This document shows, in pieces, positions 34,589 to 46,800 of a stretch of DNA of 64,000 nt; position 1 is the stretch's first letter; every line of letters starts with the position of its first letter. Source of the stretch: Bisporella sp. PMI_857 (taxonomy: Eukaryota; Ascomycota; Leotiomycetes; Helotiales; Helotiaceae). The notes beneath the pieces are model-generated. The model was not told the origin of the DNA. It did no database searches and was given only the letters and a program-made list of their open reading frames with translations. Location of the stretch: NCBI GenBank assembly GCA_021307315.1, contig JAJSPD010000019.1:310001-374000 (forward strand), read 5' to 3'. The position numbers were made by a program, and so were the translations under genes.

Positions 34589-36953
34589 TCATTCGCTATG
34601 TGCAGCTATGGCTATCTTTGATCGCTTCTTCTTCTCGCCCAAACGAGGCAGCTGTAGCCGGACCGTAAGTAGGATGATGACCACCGCGAGGCAGACGGCC
34701 AGGAGGAAAGTCGCGCGTAGTGAGAGTTCATATGCTTCGATCACTTGTTCACGATAGACCGGAGGTAGTTTAGAGATATAGCTGATAGAGGTGCGAACTT
34801 TGCGAATTACCTACTGGTTTGTCAGCTCTGCTCCATCTGAAGAATCCACAACCCCTCTTTTGAAGGAGGATAATTGGTCAAAAGTACATACCTCATCCTT
34901 ATCCGGTCCAACAACCTTTTGATCTAAGAACTTTACCAATGCGTTCTGCAACACTAAACTACTACTCGACACCCCCATCACCATTCCAATGCTCCTCCAC
35001 AAAATCAGCGTGCTCGTCACAACAGCCTGCTCCTCCTGCTTGCTCACAGCTAGGACCGCCATGAAACTTCCCGGGAATGTGAATCCGCTCCCCATACTCG
35101 TTGGCACTAGAAACAGCAAGTATACCCAAGAACTAAACCCCCGGCGCAAACAGGCAAGCCCAATTGCGCCGCCGAAAAGCAATAGGGAGCCCGACGTGAG
35201 AGGCCATTTCAATCGCCGCGTGTGCGTGATGGCGAAGCCCGTGCAGGTGCCGACTACTGCTGAGGAGAGCGAGGGGATAATGAGGCGGAGACCGGAAGAT
35301 GTTGCGGATTCCAGAAGGACCGCTTGGAAGAAGATGGGGATGTTGAATATTACGGCATTTTGTATTACGGCAGCTATTGCGTTGCCCTAGGAGATTGTTA
35401 AATCTTAAATTGAACGAAGACAGCTGGCAGAGCCTAAAGCAGGGACCTATTCAAGCCTGAGATGAGTAGCTAGGAAGGCACCTACTATGATGATGCTAGC
35501 TTGGGGTCACGAGATAGGAGCTTCAGCGGCATAATAGGAAAGGGGACTCGGCCTTCGTTCCAAAGGAAGAGTGGAAAGGTGGTAGCAAATAGGACGATTG
35601 CTGTAACGACAACTGGGTGTGTCCAGGAAAGTACGTTTCCCCCGAGGTTCTGTATTGGATTAGCTGTTTCCAGGGTAAGCATATTCTGCGCAAATGCAGA
35701 GTGATTAAAAGCCACGATGGGACTTTTGAAAACAAAGACTTCCAGCACCTTGTTTTTTACCATCTTTCAGTCTAACCAAATTAGATGCTCTCATAACCAA
35801 TCAAAGCTATACTGCTATGTCGTAGCACCAAAAGCGATCATGTTTGACAAAGGGGTTTGTGGAGAGTTGGTAGCTATATAACGAAATGCCAGCTTACCAA
35901 TCCAAGAATGAGGGACGTTATAGAGATCGTCAATAGAAGCGAGCCCTTGTAATCAAACACTTTCATCGCCTCCCATACTGTCTTTTGTTTTGCATCTTCT
36001 TTCAGGCCAAGCCTTTCGGGAATGGTCATGATTCCCAGAATCAAGCATATCCCAATAGACGGCAGCTGAATCCCAAACTCCCATCTCCAGCCTAAATGAT
36101 CAGCAATGGCGCCTCCGAGCGCTGCTCCCAGCATTGACCCAACACCAAATATGATATTGATGTAAGACTGGTATGCTCCTCGAATTTCGATTGGAACTAG
36201 ATCACTTGTGATGATAGATCCCATACACATCAAACCCCCTGCTCCAAGGCCACACAAAGCTCGGGCTGCGATAAAGCTAGTCATGCTTTGGGCCAGCGCG
36301 CACCATACTGTGGCACCGAAAAAGACGGCCAGTGTAAACATGTAAGGTTTCTTGCGACCAATTGTATCTGACAATCGTCCAAATAGGGGCTGGAAACTTG
36401 TTGATGTCAGAAGGAATGCGGTTGATAACCATGAGGCACTGTTCGCACTGTGGAAATACGAGGTTATCACCGGATGGCTGGAGGCCATAATCGTTGTATC
36501 GAAGCAAGCAATAAAATAGTTCGCGAGCACGCCTCCGTAAATGACCCAGAACCTTGCGACACTAACGCCCATGTAAGGACTTTTAGAATCTTCTTCTTCA
36601 TCATCCTCTTCAATTGCTTGCTCGATCCCGGTTACACTAAGCACAGATCTTCTCCTCGAGCTCAAGCGACTTCGACTAGAATGACGAGATCCTCCTCTGA
36701 CCGCGCTGTATCTTCGTGGGCCACGCAGCATAGAATTCTCCTGTGATTCAACCTCATTTCCCATACCACTATTTGACGAGGTTCTCGAGAGAATAAGATC
36801 AAACTCATTAGGGTCAATATCATCCTCCTCTTCAATTAGAGAGTCGTCCTCCGTAGTGCCATGATTAGCCGGTGCTCTATCAGCGGTGAGAAGGGCTGTT
36901 CGCTCGCTATCAGCAGAGGCAGAGGAACTGGCCTCCTTTCCAATTATTCCCAT
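34589..36953 (-). CDS. MFS transporter, VBA/Fnx-type vacuolar amino-acid permease, with apparent frame break
   Basis: Exons inferred are 36953-35898, 35649-35486, 35386-34892 and 34810-34589. A ~130-residue acidic and Ser/Arg-rich cytosolic N-terminus precedes the MFS core: GVLANYFIACFDTTIMASSH, the motif-A region GRLSDTIGRKKPY, RALCGLGAGGLMCMGSIITS, GWRWEFGIQLPSI. NLGGNVLSWTHPVVV, SAVVGTCTGFAITHTRRLKW, GFTFPGSFMAVLAV and FLLAVCLAVVIILL follow, a 14-helix DHA2-like layout as in yeast Vba proteins and S. pombe Fnx1. These move basic amino acids into the vacuole. The reading frame fails at the exon 2-3 junction: exon 2 is 164 nt and reads into TAG before the GTAGGT donor, while exon 3 must start in phase 0. 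One base is missing or a GC-AG intron is used; see findings. Confidence 0.85.
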
Positions 36954-37765
36954 TGTGAATCTTGAGAAGTAAAAGTGCCAGGAAAAGCCTCGAGGAAAGG
37001 AGATCTTTTAAATGAATTGTAACACAGTATAGTAACACATATAATATATTGGCGATATTACTGACTGCCCAGAGAATTTTCAGAACGCTCGAGTCATCTT
37101 AGATGCCTAATCCAAGTTTTAGTAATCATATATCCTTCAGATCTCTTATGAATTAGGGATCTAGCTTTCGACCAGCGAGTGATACTACGTCAGACTTGTC
37201 TCTGCTCGGCACAGGTATGACCACTGTGAGTAAGAAATCTGCTCACTGGAGACAGCTATATCAAAAGTAAAGAAGTCCCTGAGATGCGAATAAAATTTTG
37301 GTAACTTCTCCTGCAATTACGCGATTTGCCCCTAAATGAGTCATTCGGTGCGATTAATGGGGAAGAGCCCACTCTTCATGTCGAAGTACGGTGGAGTGGC
37401 TTTCTATTTGTCATGTCCTTTGCAAAAATGGAGGTTTGTACCAAGACTCAAGCCACGAATGCAAGACTGCAGGTGATCAAAAAGCAGAAATATTTAGAGC
37501 TCATATCATAAAGCGAAAATACTATGCTATTGAGCGCGTTTACGCTACACAAGCATCTTGTAATACAGAACGTACAGAATCGAGATTACGCGCAAAGGTA
37601 ACACCAGAACACAAATTCAGGGACCATCGGAAAACAACCCCAACAGTAGCGCCGCTAGCTCCCAAAGCGGGGCCGTTGTGTACCCTCAGATGCCGTATCC
37701 TTATCGATAAGAAATATATATACAAGACCCTCTCTGCGCTTTCGGCCACCCATATCGCCGTCAAG
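36954..37765. other. Divergent promoter region, MFS transporter / amidotransferase
   Basis: About 0.8 kb between divergent start codons. A plus-strand frame is open for ~125 codons upstream of 37766 in the same phase, but it lacks an ATG context and family similarity. I treat it as leader. Confidence 0.55.
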
Positions 37766-38573
37766 ATGACTAGCCTCCCCCTCCGCATCGCAATTCTCGA
37801 ATGTGACACTCCTCAACCTCAGACAAACGCAAAATACGGCGGGTACGGCGGGGTCTTCACCGCGCTCCTCAAAGCTGGCGCCGACCTCCTTGGTCACCCA
37901 GGCCTGACGTCCTCTGCTGGTCTCCAAATCTCCAGTTATGATGTTGTTACCAAGCAGGAATACCCAAACCTGGAAGATGTAGATGGGATTCTGATCTCGG
38001 GATCCAAGTTCAACTCTTTCGACAACGACGAATGGATACTGAAGCTCGTGGAGTTTTCGAAAAAAGTGTTAGCGCAGGAAAGGGTCAGGGTCATTGGGGT
38101 ATGTTTTGGTCATCAGATATTGGGACGCGCGATTGGGACCAAGGTGGGCAGGAGCGATAATGGCTGGGAGATTAGTGTTACGGCTATCGATCTAACTGCG
38201 AAGGGGCAGGAACTCTTTGGGCAGAATTCGTTGGTCGGTTTAATCCTCCTTTTCTTCCACAAGTTTTCATGACTAACCAACTCAGGCCATCCATCAAATG
38301 CACAGAGACATAGTATACGAGTACCCTGAAGGCACGGAGGAGTTGGCATATACGGATAAATGTGCAGTTCAAGGGTTTTACATCCAAAACAGGGTGTTTA
38401 CGGTCCAGGGACATCCGGAGTTTAACGAGGAGATCATGAAGGAGATCTTGAACGTCAGGAGGAAAGCGGGCATCTTTGACCAGGAAATGTTTGAGGATGC
38501 ATTGGCGAGGTCAGAAAAGCACCAGGATGGGGTGGTGGTCGCAAAAGCTTTCCTGAAATTTTTGTTGGAGTAG
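37766..38573 (+). CDS. Stand-alone class-I glutamine amidotransferase-like protein
   Basis: Two exons, 37766-38233 and 38286-38573, give 251 aa. The nucleophile elbow RVIGVCFGHQILGRA carries Cys113, and VQGHPEF carries His199 and Glu201, a complete class-I GATase triad. The oxyanion region DGILISGSKFNSFDNDEWI precedes it. There is no synthase domain, so this is the single-domain type found in many fungi and often labelled GMP-synthase-like or peptidase C26-like. The donor is GTCGGT and the branch ACTAACC. The start was chosen at 37766 because MTSLPLRIAILECDTPQ is the family's first strand. A hydrolase acting on a gamma-glutamyl compound is plausible; the substrate is unknown. Confidence 0.92.
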
Positions 38574-38884
38574 ATGCTCGAAAATGCGAAGTGAAGGTGT
38601 ATAAATGATGGACGCTTAGTTGTATATAGAGCTTAGATTTAAAGAAAACCATATATTAGAGTTATGATTTGCAATTGTTTATTAACTTTAGGACGGGCTC
38701 AAAAGGAGCGAAGGACGACTAGTGTGAACGTGAGGTGTTTACAAGGATAGAAGATTGCTTAAATTTTTTGGTCGTTGGTCAAATTCTCCCTTGACAAGTA
38801 ATATTTATGAAGATATGGAGACTCTATATATGAAAATCCTAGCGCACAGGCCCTAAATCTGACGTTCTTTAAATATTTTCAAAT
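38574..38884. other. Convergent 3' region of amidotransferase and nuclease genes
   Basis: About 310 bp, AT-rich, no coding signal. Confidence 0.6.
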
Positions 38885-40284
38885 CTACAGCTCAGTTTTT
38901 AGACCTTCGGCAATCAGGTCCAACCATGCAGCGAGCCTAAGTCCACCATTAGCGCATACTCTACAAGTTCAAATGGGCCGAAACTCACCTATATCCAGCC
39001 CTCGCAACCTGTAACTGCACTACCGGTACGGCCTCTGCATAATATTCACCTCCAAGATCCTTACCCTTCAATTTCTCCACACCACCTCTCAGGACCGTGC
39101 TACAGACCACCAAGTTCGTTTCCGTAGCCCAGGCTAGCGCGGAGCTTGCCGGGTCCTGGATATTCATACCTTCTAGCCATCCTTCCTTTATGGCGCTGTA
39201 AGCGCCGTTTTGAATGGCCGCAGTGAGATTAGCCGCCCAGAGACTGGCGTGGGCGAGAGAGTACCCTCCCACGAGTTTCTCGGGGATATTGGAATCCCAG
39301 ACATGGTGTAGGTTGGTGGTTTGTTTATCAAAGGTTACATCAATGGAATTTCCTCCTCTAGCTAGGTTTTCGCTGTGAAGTGGTTGATGGATGTCACCGA
39401 GGAACTAGGAGACGCTAGTACCTCATGTTAAATTTCATAGATCCTGAATACTCACGTGAATGATGAACTATATACCATGTTAGTTGGGAAGATTATGTGA
39501 CAGAAGAGTTAGCGTACCTTTGCAGCCATATTTCTACTCCCAAAAGCCAGATCTGGGTTCAATAACTGTCTCGTCTACCGGTCCACATTAGCCCTTTTCA
39601 TCCTGCTCCCCTCGTTGCCATCTTTCATCAACAACTAATCTTAAACTTACATAATTCGCAACAGCGCCTACGATACATCCTTTCTCCCCACAGTCCCTCA
39701 CATATTGAACGCTGCACTTCTCCGGCGGACTATCATTTGCATCAATAAAATGCAACGGAGCAGAAAATCGCCCTGCTTGCGTGTAGCGGAATGAGTCTGC
39801 CCAAGTTGCCACGTTTGCGAGATAGGAGTCTGTGGTGTTCAAAAGGAGGGCTTGGAAGTAGGTTTTTGTAGGTGGGGAGACGAGGTTGGATGCTATATAT
39901 GCGACAGCTGGACGGTTGTCAGTTGATCTTTCTTGGAGAAGTCAAATCTGGGAGCTGAGAGATTCATGGAAATTTCTCTCGGAGGAACAGAGCCTCTTGA
40001 AGGTTTTCTCCAGCTCATAGATTCATAGAAATTTAAGACTAGACAAGACGAACTAATTGGATAGTCAGCATTAGAACCTGGGTAGAGTATGATGGCTGCA
40101 TCGAGAAAAAAGGTAAGGGAACGGAAGGATTTAGCAATTGTTGTGACAAATGTTCAACTAACCCAATAGGTCTTATCGATCCTGTATGAGAATTAGCTTA
40201 CCTGGTGTGGCCTAATGTCCCCCAGGCAAAAGCTTGGGGGAGAACAGAGAGGCTTGCTAAAAAGTTGAGTTTGCCAAGCTTCAT
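38885..40284 (-). CDS. Secreted S1/P1-type nuclease
   Basis: Exons inferred are 40284-40202, 39927-39651, 39574-39518, 39467-39456, 39404-38989 and 38936-38885, giving 298 aa. MKLGKLNFLASLSVLPQAFA is a signal peptide, and the mature protein would begin with Trp (WGTLGH), the N-terminal zinc-binding residue of S1/P1 nucleases. VAYIASNLVSP, ATWADS, PLHFIDANDSPP, HFLGDIHQPLHSENLARGGN and NLHHVWDSNIPE supply the His/Asp ligands of the three-zinc site. The enzyme degrades single-stranded DNA and RNA and acts as a 3'-nucleotidase outside the cell. Exon 4 is only 12 nt (FIIH). The first junction is uncomfortable: the in-frame acceptor at 39927 inserts about eight residues (RSTDNRP) next to the first His, while the better acceptor at 39907 is out of frame by one base. 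Confidence 0.87.
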
Positions 40285-40748
40285 CGCACTTTGGAAGGCT
40301 CTTCTATGACAGCAAAGAGAAGAACCAGACGGATCAAGGTGCGTTATATATGTACATAAATATGGTCAGCTTGCGCTGGCCAGCTGAGTCCATGGCGTTG
40401 GGAGAGTCAATTCTGATTGGATGTCGTTGGCCTGACAATTGAATTTCAAGACACAGATGATGCCAAGCATCCCCACTGATTGGCCTCCATGATCTTCTGG
40501 GAATACTTTGGCCATTTCATATTTTAAAGATTTTGAAAAGCTCGTACGCATTTAGTTTGCAAAGAGAGGGGGAGGCTCATTTGATTAAGAACCTTTAGTT
40601 GTCTCACAATCTCATTACAGTATGGACTTGTCATATAGTTTTTCTTTGTACGAACGGCTGAGATGGCCGCAATCCTGTTCTTACATTATGTTACACAGAT
40701 TACTATCGATACACATCATGCTCGCTAACACACATAAGGCGTTCATGC
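40285..40748. other. Intergenic between nuclease start and ATP25 3' end
   Basis: About 460 bp containing the nuclease promoter. Nothing else seen. Confidence 0.6.
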
Positions 40749-43037
40749 TCACCACCTGTTAGGTCCTTTTTCCACCCTTAAGGCCGCCATATTTTGAGTA
40801 GACTTCCGCCACATATCTATCCACTCTCCTCGAGCATCCTCCTTCTCAGCATTGCGCTCAATGTTTGGCTCTGCGATTCGCAAACATGACTGGATAGCCT
40901 GCTCTGCAAGAACAATAGATCCTTTAATTAACGGCGCTTGTTCAGGCGGTACACTAGTGTAGTCTTCTATGTAAAATTCTGGTACCCAGGTTCGAAGGAC
41001 AGCCATGCATCCCTTTTGATGCTGTGTACTTGCCACTGCATTAAACATATACTCATACATATCAGGATATTGGGGCAGGCCACGACTCGAGGGCATCCTC
41101 CATATATCCCAGAACTCAAGCCAGTTTCTTTGCTTAAGATAAATTTCAAGAAGACGTTTTCTGCTATCCTGGCTAGACCAAGGTAAGTTAACGGCCATTA
41201 ACAAGTCATGGAATTGCTTCTGGTCCGTGGTCATGGGCACTTTCGGAAGGTCAAAGGCATATTCGTCGACCACGGTGCGTTCGAAATCAATGCCGGCATC
41301 GTGATTGTTTGCTAGTCCTTCTTGTATCTGAAGTAGGATATCTTCAGTAAGCACGTTCAGGCCTTGTTCGTACATTGCCTGAATAATATAGATCGCATTT
41401 TTCTTAAATTGAAGCCTTGCAATTACAATATCCCTAGAATTGGAAATGGATATCGGCCGAAGCACAGCGCGAAGGAGACGTGCATATGAATTTGCAGATA
41501 TTTCGGTGCCAAAATTTTCCAAGTCATGAAACATCTTCATTGCTCCTTCAGGTGTATATCCTTTGTGGCCGATCTCGGAAGCATAGGAGTGCAGCCATAT
41601 CCTTGCTTCGCCCTCAAACTTAGAGGGGAAATTAGACATACTGGCATGGAAGCAAGTCAGGAAAGGAGTAGATGATACATCTTGAAAGCCGCTTCCTAAT
41701 GCTGCGATTGCATAATCTCGTGGCATACGCTCAAGATGATACACTAGATCTTGTAAAACGACAGCACGCCAACCTAGGTTGGCAAATTGGTCGGTTTCGG
41801 AGATCGAAGGCTGCAGGAAAGCTTTGAGGCGCACGACTTTATCTGCTTCAGGAAGTGTTAGCAGCGTCGATAATTCATCTAGATTGAGATGTCTTGCAGT
41901 ATAGTCTCCCGACGGACTTGTGTATTCGTTGTTTCTCTGTCGCTTCTTGCCCTCGGCCGATTGGCGTGCTGAAGTATGAAATCCACGAGTTTGATTCGAG
42001 ATCATAGAACCTCGTTTAGCAGTTCCTGATGCATTGCCTTTATGACCCACTCCGTTTGAAGATTGAATTGATTCCACAGCCTCACCACTATTCACAAGAC
42101 TGTCTGGGTCTGGCTGTAACGCTTGTAAATTTCGTTTCAGAATTCCAGTCCAAAGCCTTTCCAGATCCATCTCCTCGCGTTTCTCCTCCGTAAGCATTTG
42201 AACTACTAATCGAATTCCATCAGTGCGTCTTCCAAAACCAACGAAATCCTGAGTAGCAAACGTCGATTCGGTAACTCCTGGCCCATCCACAACACCAATA
42301 TCGACACAAATCCAACCAGTCCGTACTCCATCGTCTTCGTTCTCATCCAAAGCACTGCCAAGAAGCTTTGATCTCCGGGCCTTTCTCCTCAGTTTTAATT
42401 TTAATTCGTTCCGCCCAAGTAACCCATCCGCACTGGGTCGCAACTTGTATGTGCTTCTCAACCATCGGCATAGCCTATCCGCAGATACGTGCAAATGCTT
42501 CTCACTTCGAGCAGTTCCAATTATCATTACCAAGTTTGCACCCAGAGCTGGTGGCGGATCTAGTTTTCGAAGATCAAGCAAGGATAAGTCGTCGAGACCA
42601 AGATCAATCGAAACTTGCTGTAATAAAGGCGCAAGAATAGGAGGAGGCAATTGTGGTAGCTCTGGAATTTTCTGTCTCTCGGACAGTGGCTGGACAGCTC
42701 GCTGAGGGGTTTGAACTTGGAGATACCAAGGTAGACTTGACGCACTTTCCTCGGGGCTTTCATTGCTCACTTTGGATTCGTGGGCTTTCTTGGACTCAAT
42801 CTCGTCTGAAGAACTTTCAATAAGCTCTTCATACTCCTGGCGGTTGTCAACACTGGGATTCGCCTGCGACAATTGTGAAGAGAAGCGTGCTTGAGGTAGG
42901 ATGGCAACGAGACGTGATGATTTTCGAGCGACTGATTGCAGTCGACTTGGGGGCCCTGGTATCGAAGCAAATGTTCTCAATAGGTACGATCGGCAGCTCG
43001 AACATCCCGATGCTCGAACCACTCTACTTACAACCAT
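40749..43037 (-). CDS. ATP25: ATP25, mitochondrial ATP9 mRNA stability / ATP synthase assembly factor
   Basis: A single exon of 762 aa from the ATG at 43037 (MVVSRVVRASGCSSCRSYLL); the frame opens further upstream, but this start gives a canonical Arg/Ser-rich mitochondrial presequence. Residues ~145-310 (LDDLSLLDLRKLDPPPALGA, NLVMIIGTARSEKHLHVSAD, RLCRWLRSTYKL, GWICVDIGVVDG) form the RsfS-like half. After a polar linker the C-terminal half (LDELSTLLTLPEADKVVRLK, GWRAVVLQDLVYHLERMPRD) is the mRNA-stabilising domain. In yeast the two halves are separated by cleavage; the C-terminal part stabilises ATP9 mRNA and the N-terminal part helps form the Atp9 ring. It is divergent from the mitochondrial RNA polymerase gene. 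Confidence 0.92.
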   Translation of the reverse strand: MVVSRVVRASGCSSCRSYLLRTFASIPGPPSRLQSVARKSSRLVAILPQARFSSQLSQANPSVDNRQEYEELIESSSDEIESKKAHESKVSNESPEESASSLPWYLQVQTPQRAVQPLSERQKIPELPQLPPPILAPLLQQVSIDLGLDDLSLLDLRKLDPPPALGANLVMIIGTARSEKHLHVSADRLCRWLRSTYKLRPSADGLLGRNELKLKLRRKARRSKLLGSALDENEDDGVRTGWICVDIGVVDGPGVTESTFATQDFVGFGRRTDGIRLVVQMLTEEKREEMDLERLWTGILKRNLQALQPDPDSLVNSGEAVESIQSSNGVGHKGNASGTAKRGSMISNQTRGFHTSARQSAEGKKRQRNNEYTSPSGDYTARHLNLDELSTLLTLPEADKVVRLKAFLQPSISETDQFANLGWRAVVLQDLVYHLERMPRDYAIAALGSGFQDVSSTPFLTCFHASMSNFPSKFEGEARIWLHSYASEIGHKGYTPEGAMKMFHDLENFGTEISANSYARLLRAVLRPISISNSRDIVIARLQFKKNAIYIIQAMYEQGLNVLTEDILLQIQEGLANNHDAGIDFERTVVDEYAFDLPKVPMTTDQKQFHDLLMAVNLPWSSQDSRKRLLEIYLKQRNWLEFWDIWRMPSSRGLPQYPDMYEYMFNAVASTQHQKGCMAVLRTWVPEFYIEDYTSVPPEQAPLIKGSIVLAEQAIQSCLRIAEPNIERNAEKEDARGEWIDMWRKSTQNMAALRVEKGPNRW

Positions 43038-43849
43038 TGCTAGTAAATGAATGTGCTGTTGATATTGGTTGTAACTCAGTGATTGAACGCTGTGGTTTAG
43101 AAAAAGGTTCAAGCTCTGCCAAGATGATCGGCAAATTTGATGCCGACATCGTCAACCACTTTGAACATCAAACACAAATTTTACACGCATCAGAAATAAA
43201 GTAGTCAAATAAATGTTACCGGAGCTCTATTACTTATGTAGACTTAGAGTTTGGCAAGATACCTATAACAATTCCTAAATATTCGAATACACCTCTGGCA
43301 AAAGGTTGCTATAATGATTCTTGTTTTCCTTAACTTTTCAGAGCACTGAATGTCATAAAGCTCTGCAGAATTATAGAGTAATATTTATGCCGACTACCAT
43401 CACCACTGAAGACTCGACGATCCCCAACATCAGCAAGACGATTTGAATATTAGACAATACATGAGCCTTCAACTCAACGGGTCATCCACCCTTAGCTTTC
43501 TCAGTATGGATATAAAAATGCCAAAATCGTGATTTTTGGTGTGTTTTGGGGTGGCCAGGTTGGCCAGGGCGGTGATGGAGTACGTTATTGAACCGCTGAT
43601 AATGCTTAGTAATAATAGAACCAGCCGCATGAATTGTTCTGTACTAGTGCGAAACGGGACTCGGAAGCAAAATCAATTGGGCTTAAAATTTTGGAGCTCA
43701 GTTGTCTCCTTTTGCCCTCCCAATAACTAGCACCTCGCCCATGTACCAATACCCTCACTTTTGTTGTTCTTGTGGATTATAATTTTCGTTTTTTTCAACA
43801 CTCATGTTTTCCATCTAATTTCGTCCCTTTTTTGAGTCATTTAGCAACA
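43038..43849. promoter_or_regulatory. Shared divergent promoter region of ATP25 and mitochondrial RNA polymerase
   Basis: About 810 bp separates the two start codons, with no other gene in between. A bidirectional promoter is inference. I did not recognise specific operator sites. Confidence 0.5.
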
Positions 43850-46800
43850 ATGCTTCTTCGTGCTGCGAGACGAAGAACCCACCCAAATGCGATTCAGAAC
43901 AGATTATTGAGCGAGAAATTATATTTACCATGGCTGTGTCCCGCATACAATGTGGCCTATGGGGAGCACAGGTCAATAACTGTCGAAAGTCCTGCGCATG
44001 GAGTTGGAACTAGGAAAAGGAGGAATTCTAATGGAGCTTCAAATTTGTCGTCCCGGCGAGCATTAGCCACAGCTGCCGTCAACCTGCCATTCGATGATAT
44101 CCCGTTCGAAACCATAAATGGCGGTTCTATGCGGACACTTTCTCTAGGTGACGCGTTCGCTGGCTTCGGGTCGCCTATAATGCTATCGAATACGACGGAA
44201 GGACCATTGGCACGATTAAGATCAACCTCGAGCAGCGGCTATGTAGGTGGTGAACTGTCAGAGATTTTGAGCATATTTCGAGCATGCTTACGAGTCGGGA
44301 AAATGGACCGAGCAGCGACTGTTATGAAACGAATCTTTGCGACGGATGGCTTGTTGAGTCCCGACGATAAAATGAAACTGCACAACGAATATCTTGAAGC
44401 TGCAGTCTCACAAATTGTATGGAGCGCTAGCCCAACGACAACGCAAGCACTACATACATGGTTTGAACTCGAGATACGTAACAAATCGATGTCATTCAAT
44501 GCTGAAACTATGGGATATATGCTGAAAGCATCGCTGCAGTCATTGAATGGCGATCAGAAGCACAGACTCGTTCGCCGCTATATGGATATTTGCAAGCAGA
44601 ACGACCTAGAACTTGAGGTAATGCAAATGGCTGTCTTAACAGCTGAGGATCTAAATCAAATCTCCCATATCTGCCCTGATTTCAATGCTGCGAAGTACGA
44701 CCAGGAATATGAATTTGAGGACGAGGTGGTATCGGCTGATTTAGAATTGTCGGAAGATCTGGAAGAACAGAAGGCCTTGGGAAGTGACACTACGCCCGAG
44801 GTTCGGGGTGTCCCGCAAAAAGGCTTGGGGCTAAAGACACTGAGGGAAAGCCTGGAAGTATTCGCTGAGTTCTCCGAGAGCTCAATGGCTAGATGGAATT
44901 TAGGTTCTCGTACCGAAGAGGAGAAGAGACAAATACAGGCTAGGGTAGAGGAATCTGCGGTCGAAGCGGCAATAGGGAGATGGAGAGCAGAGAACGCAGA
45001 CCTTAAAAAAATGGGTCTTAACACCACTTTGCAGACGAAGTCAATTGGCTCTCGGATGTGGCGGTGGCATGTTGAGCTCGATAAGGCTTTAAAGACTGAG
45101 GTCAAGAAACTTCACGAATTGGAATTGCAAACAAGGATCACGACTGCAGAGGAAAAGGAACGACTTATCTATGGTCCATTCCTCCGACTTCTCCCTACGG
45201 AAAAGTTATCTGCCATAACCATCTTGTCGATAATGCAGGCCTTCTCAGCAAGGGTCGACTCCCAAGGGATGCCCCTTTCTCACATACTTCTGGGTATTGC
45301 TAGTGACATTGAAGATGAGGTTGTGTGCACCAGCCTACGAAGGCAGATGGGGAAATCTTCCACGGCAAAACTCAAGAAGGCTGATAAAAGAACCAAGGAA
45401 CAAGTCAGAAGGGCAAAACGTGGGAGATTTTCGCACACATCTTTTGTGGAAGAGGGCCCGAGTGAGGTCAAGGCGGTTCTGGCTGACAATGCATGGCCAT
45501 CAGCTATCAAGGCGAAGATTGGCGCATTCTTAATGTCAGCTTTCATAGACATAGCAAATATTCCGATCGAAGTAACATCAGCCGATAAATCTGGAGGTTT
45601 GACTCAATTACAACCTGCTTTCTCGCATTCATACGAAGTCAAGAAAGGGAAAAGGGTGGGTACAATTAAGGCTCACCCCGTTTTGATGGAGCAGATGAGG
45701 CGTGAGCCAGTGCACAGTCTTCTGGCTAAGCATCTCCCCATGCTGGTTAAACCAGAACCTTGGACACAGTTTGGAAAAGGCGGTTTCATATCACAACCAG
45801 CTAAGGCCATGCGTATCAAGCACGGAGACAAAGACCAAAGATTCTATGCTGAGGCTGCTATAGGGAAAGGAGATATGGAACAGACTTTCAAAGGCTTGGA
45901 CGTATTAGGTAGCACACCCTGGAGAATCAACAAATTTGTGTTCGATACCATGCTAGAAGCTTGGAACACAGGGAAGGCATTTGCCAATATTGCCCCAGAG
46001 AATCCTCATGCTCCTATTCCTCCTGAGCCGGAAGCATCATCGGATCCCTTCGTTCGCAAACGATGGCTGAAAGCAGTTAGGGCGGCTGAAAATTATAAAG
46101 TTGGACAACACTCTGTCCGGTGCTTTCAGAACTTCCAGCTTGAGATTGCGCGCGCGTTGAGGAATGAAGTGTTCTACTTTCCCCACAATATCGACTTTCG
46201 TGGTCGTGCATATCCCATACCGCCATATCTAAACCACATTGGCGCGGACCATTGCAGAGGACTTCTGTTCTTTGGTAATGGCAAGGAGCTTGGACCAACT
46301 GGACTCAAATGGCTCAAAATACATCTGGCGAACGTTTTTGGGTACGATAAGGCGAGTCTGACTGAACGTGAAGAGTTCGCTACCAAACATATCGAGCAAA
46401 TATACGAGGTGGTAGCAAATCCAATCAATGGGAGTCGATGGTGGCTGCAAGCGGAAGATCCATGGCAGTTTCTTGCGGCATGTGCAGAACTTAAAAATGC
46501 CTTAGAATCTCCTGACCCTGAAAAGTTTGTCTCACATCTTCCTGTACATCAAGATGGTACCTGTAATGGACTCCAACACTACGCCGCCCTCGGTGGAGAC
46601 GCGTCAGGCGCGAAACAAGTTAACCTCGAGCCAGGTGATCGTCCAGGTGATGTCTATACTGCGGTTGCCGACCTAGTTATAAAGAGCATCGCTAAAGATA
46701 AAGAGAATGGACATGCAGTGGCCAAGCTTGTGGATGGTCGAATTAAGCGCAAGATTGTTAAGCAGACAGTTATGACAAACGTTTACGGTGTGACATATAT

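Noticed and set aside
37391..37765. 125-residue N-terminal extension of the amidotransferase
   Set aside because: It is in frame but not similar to the family, which starts at MTSLPLRIAILE; treated as 5' leader.
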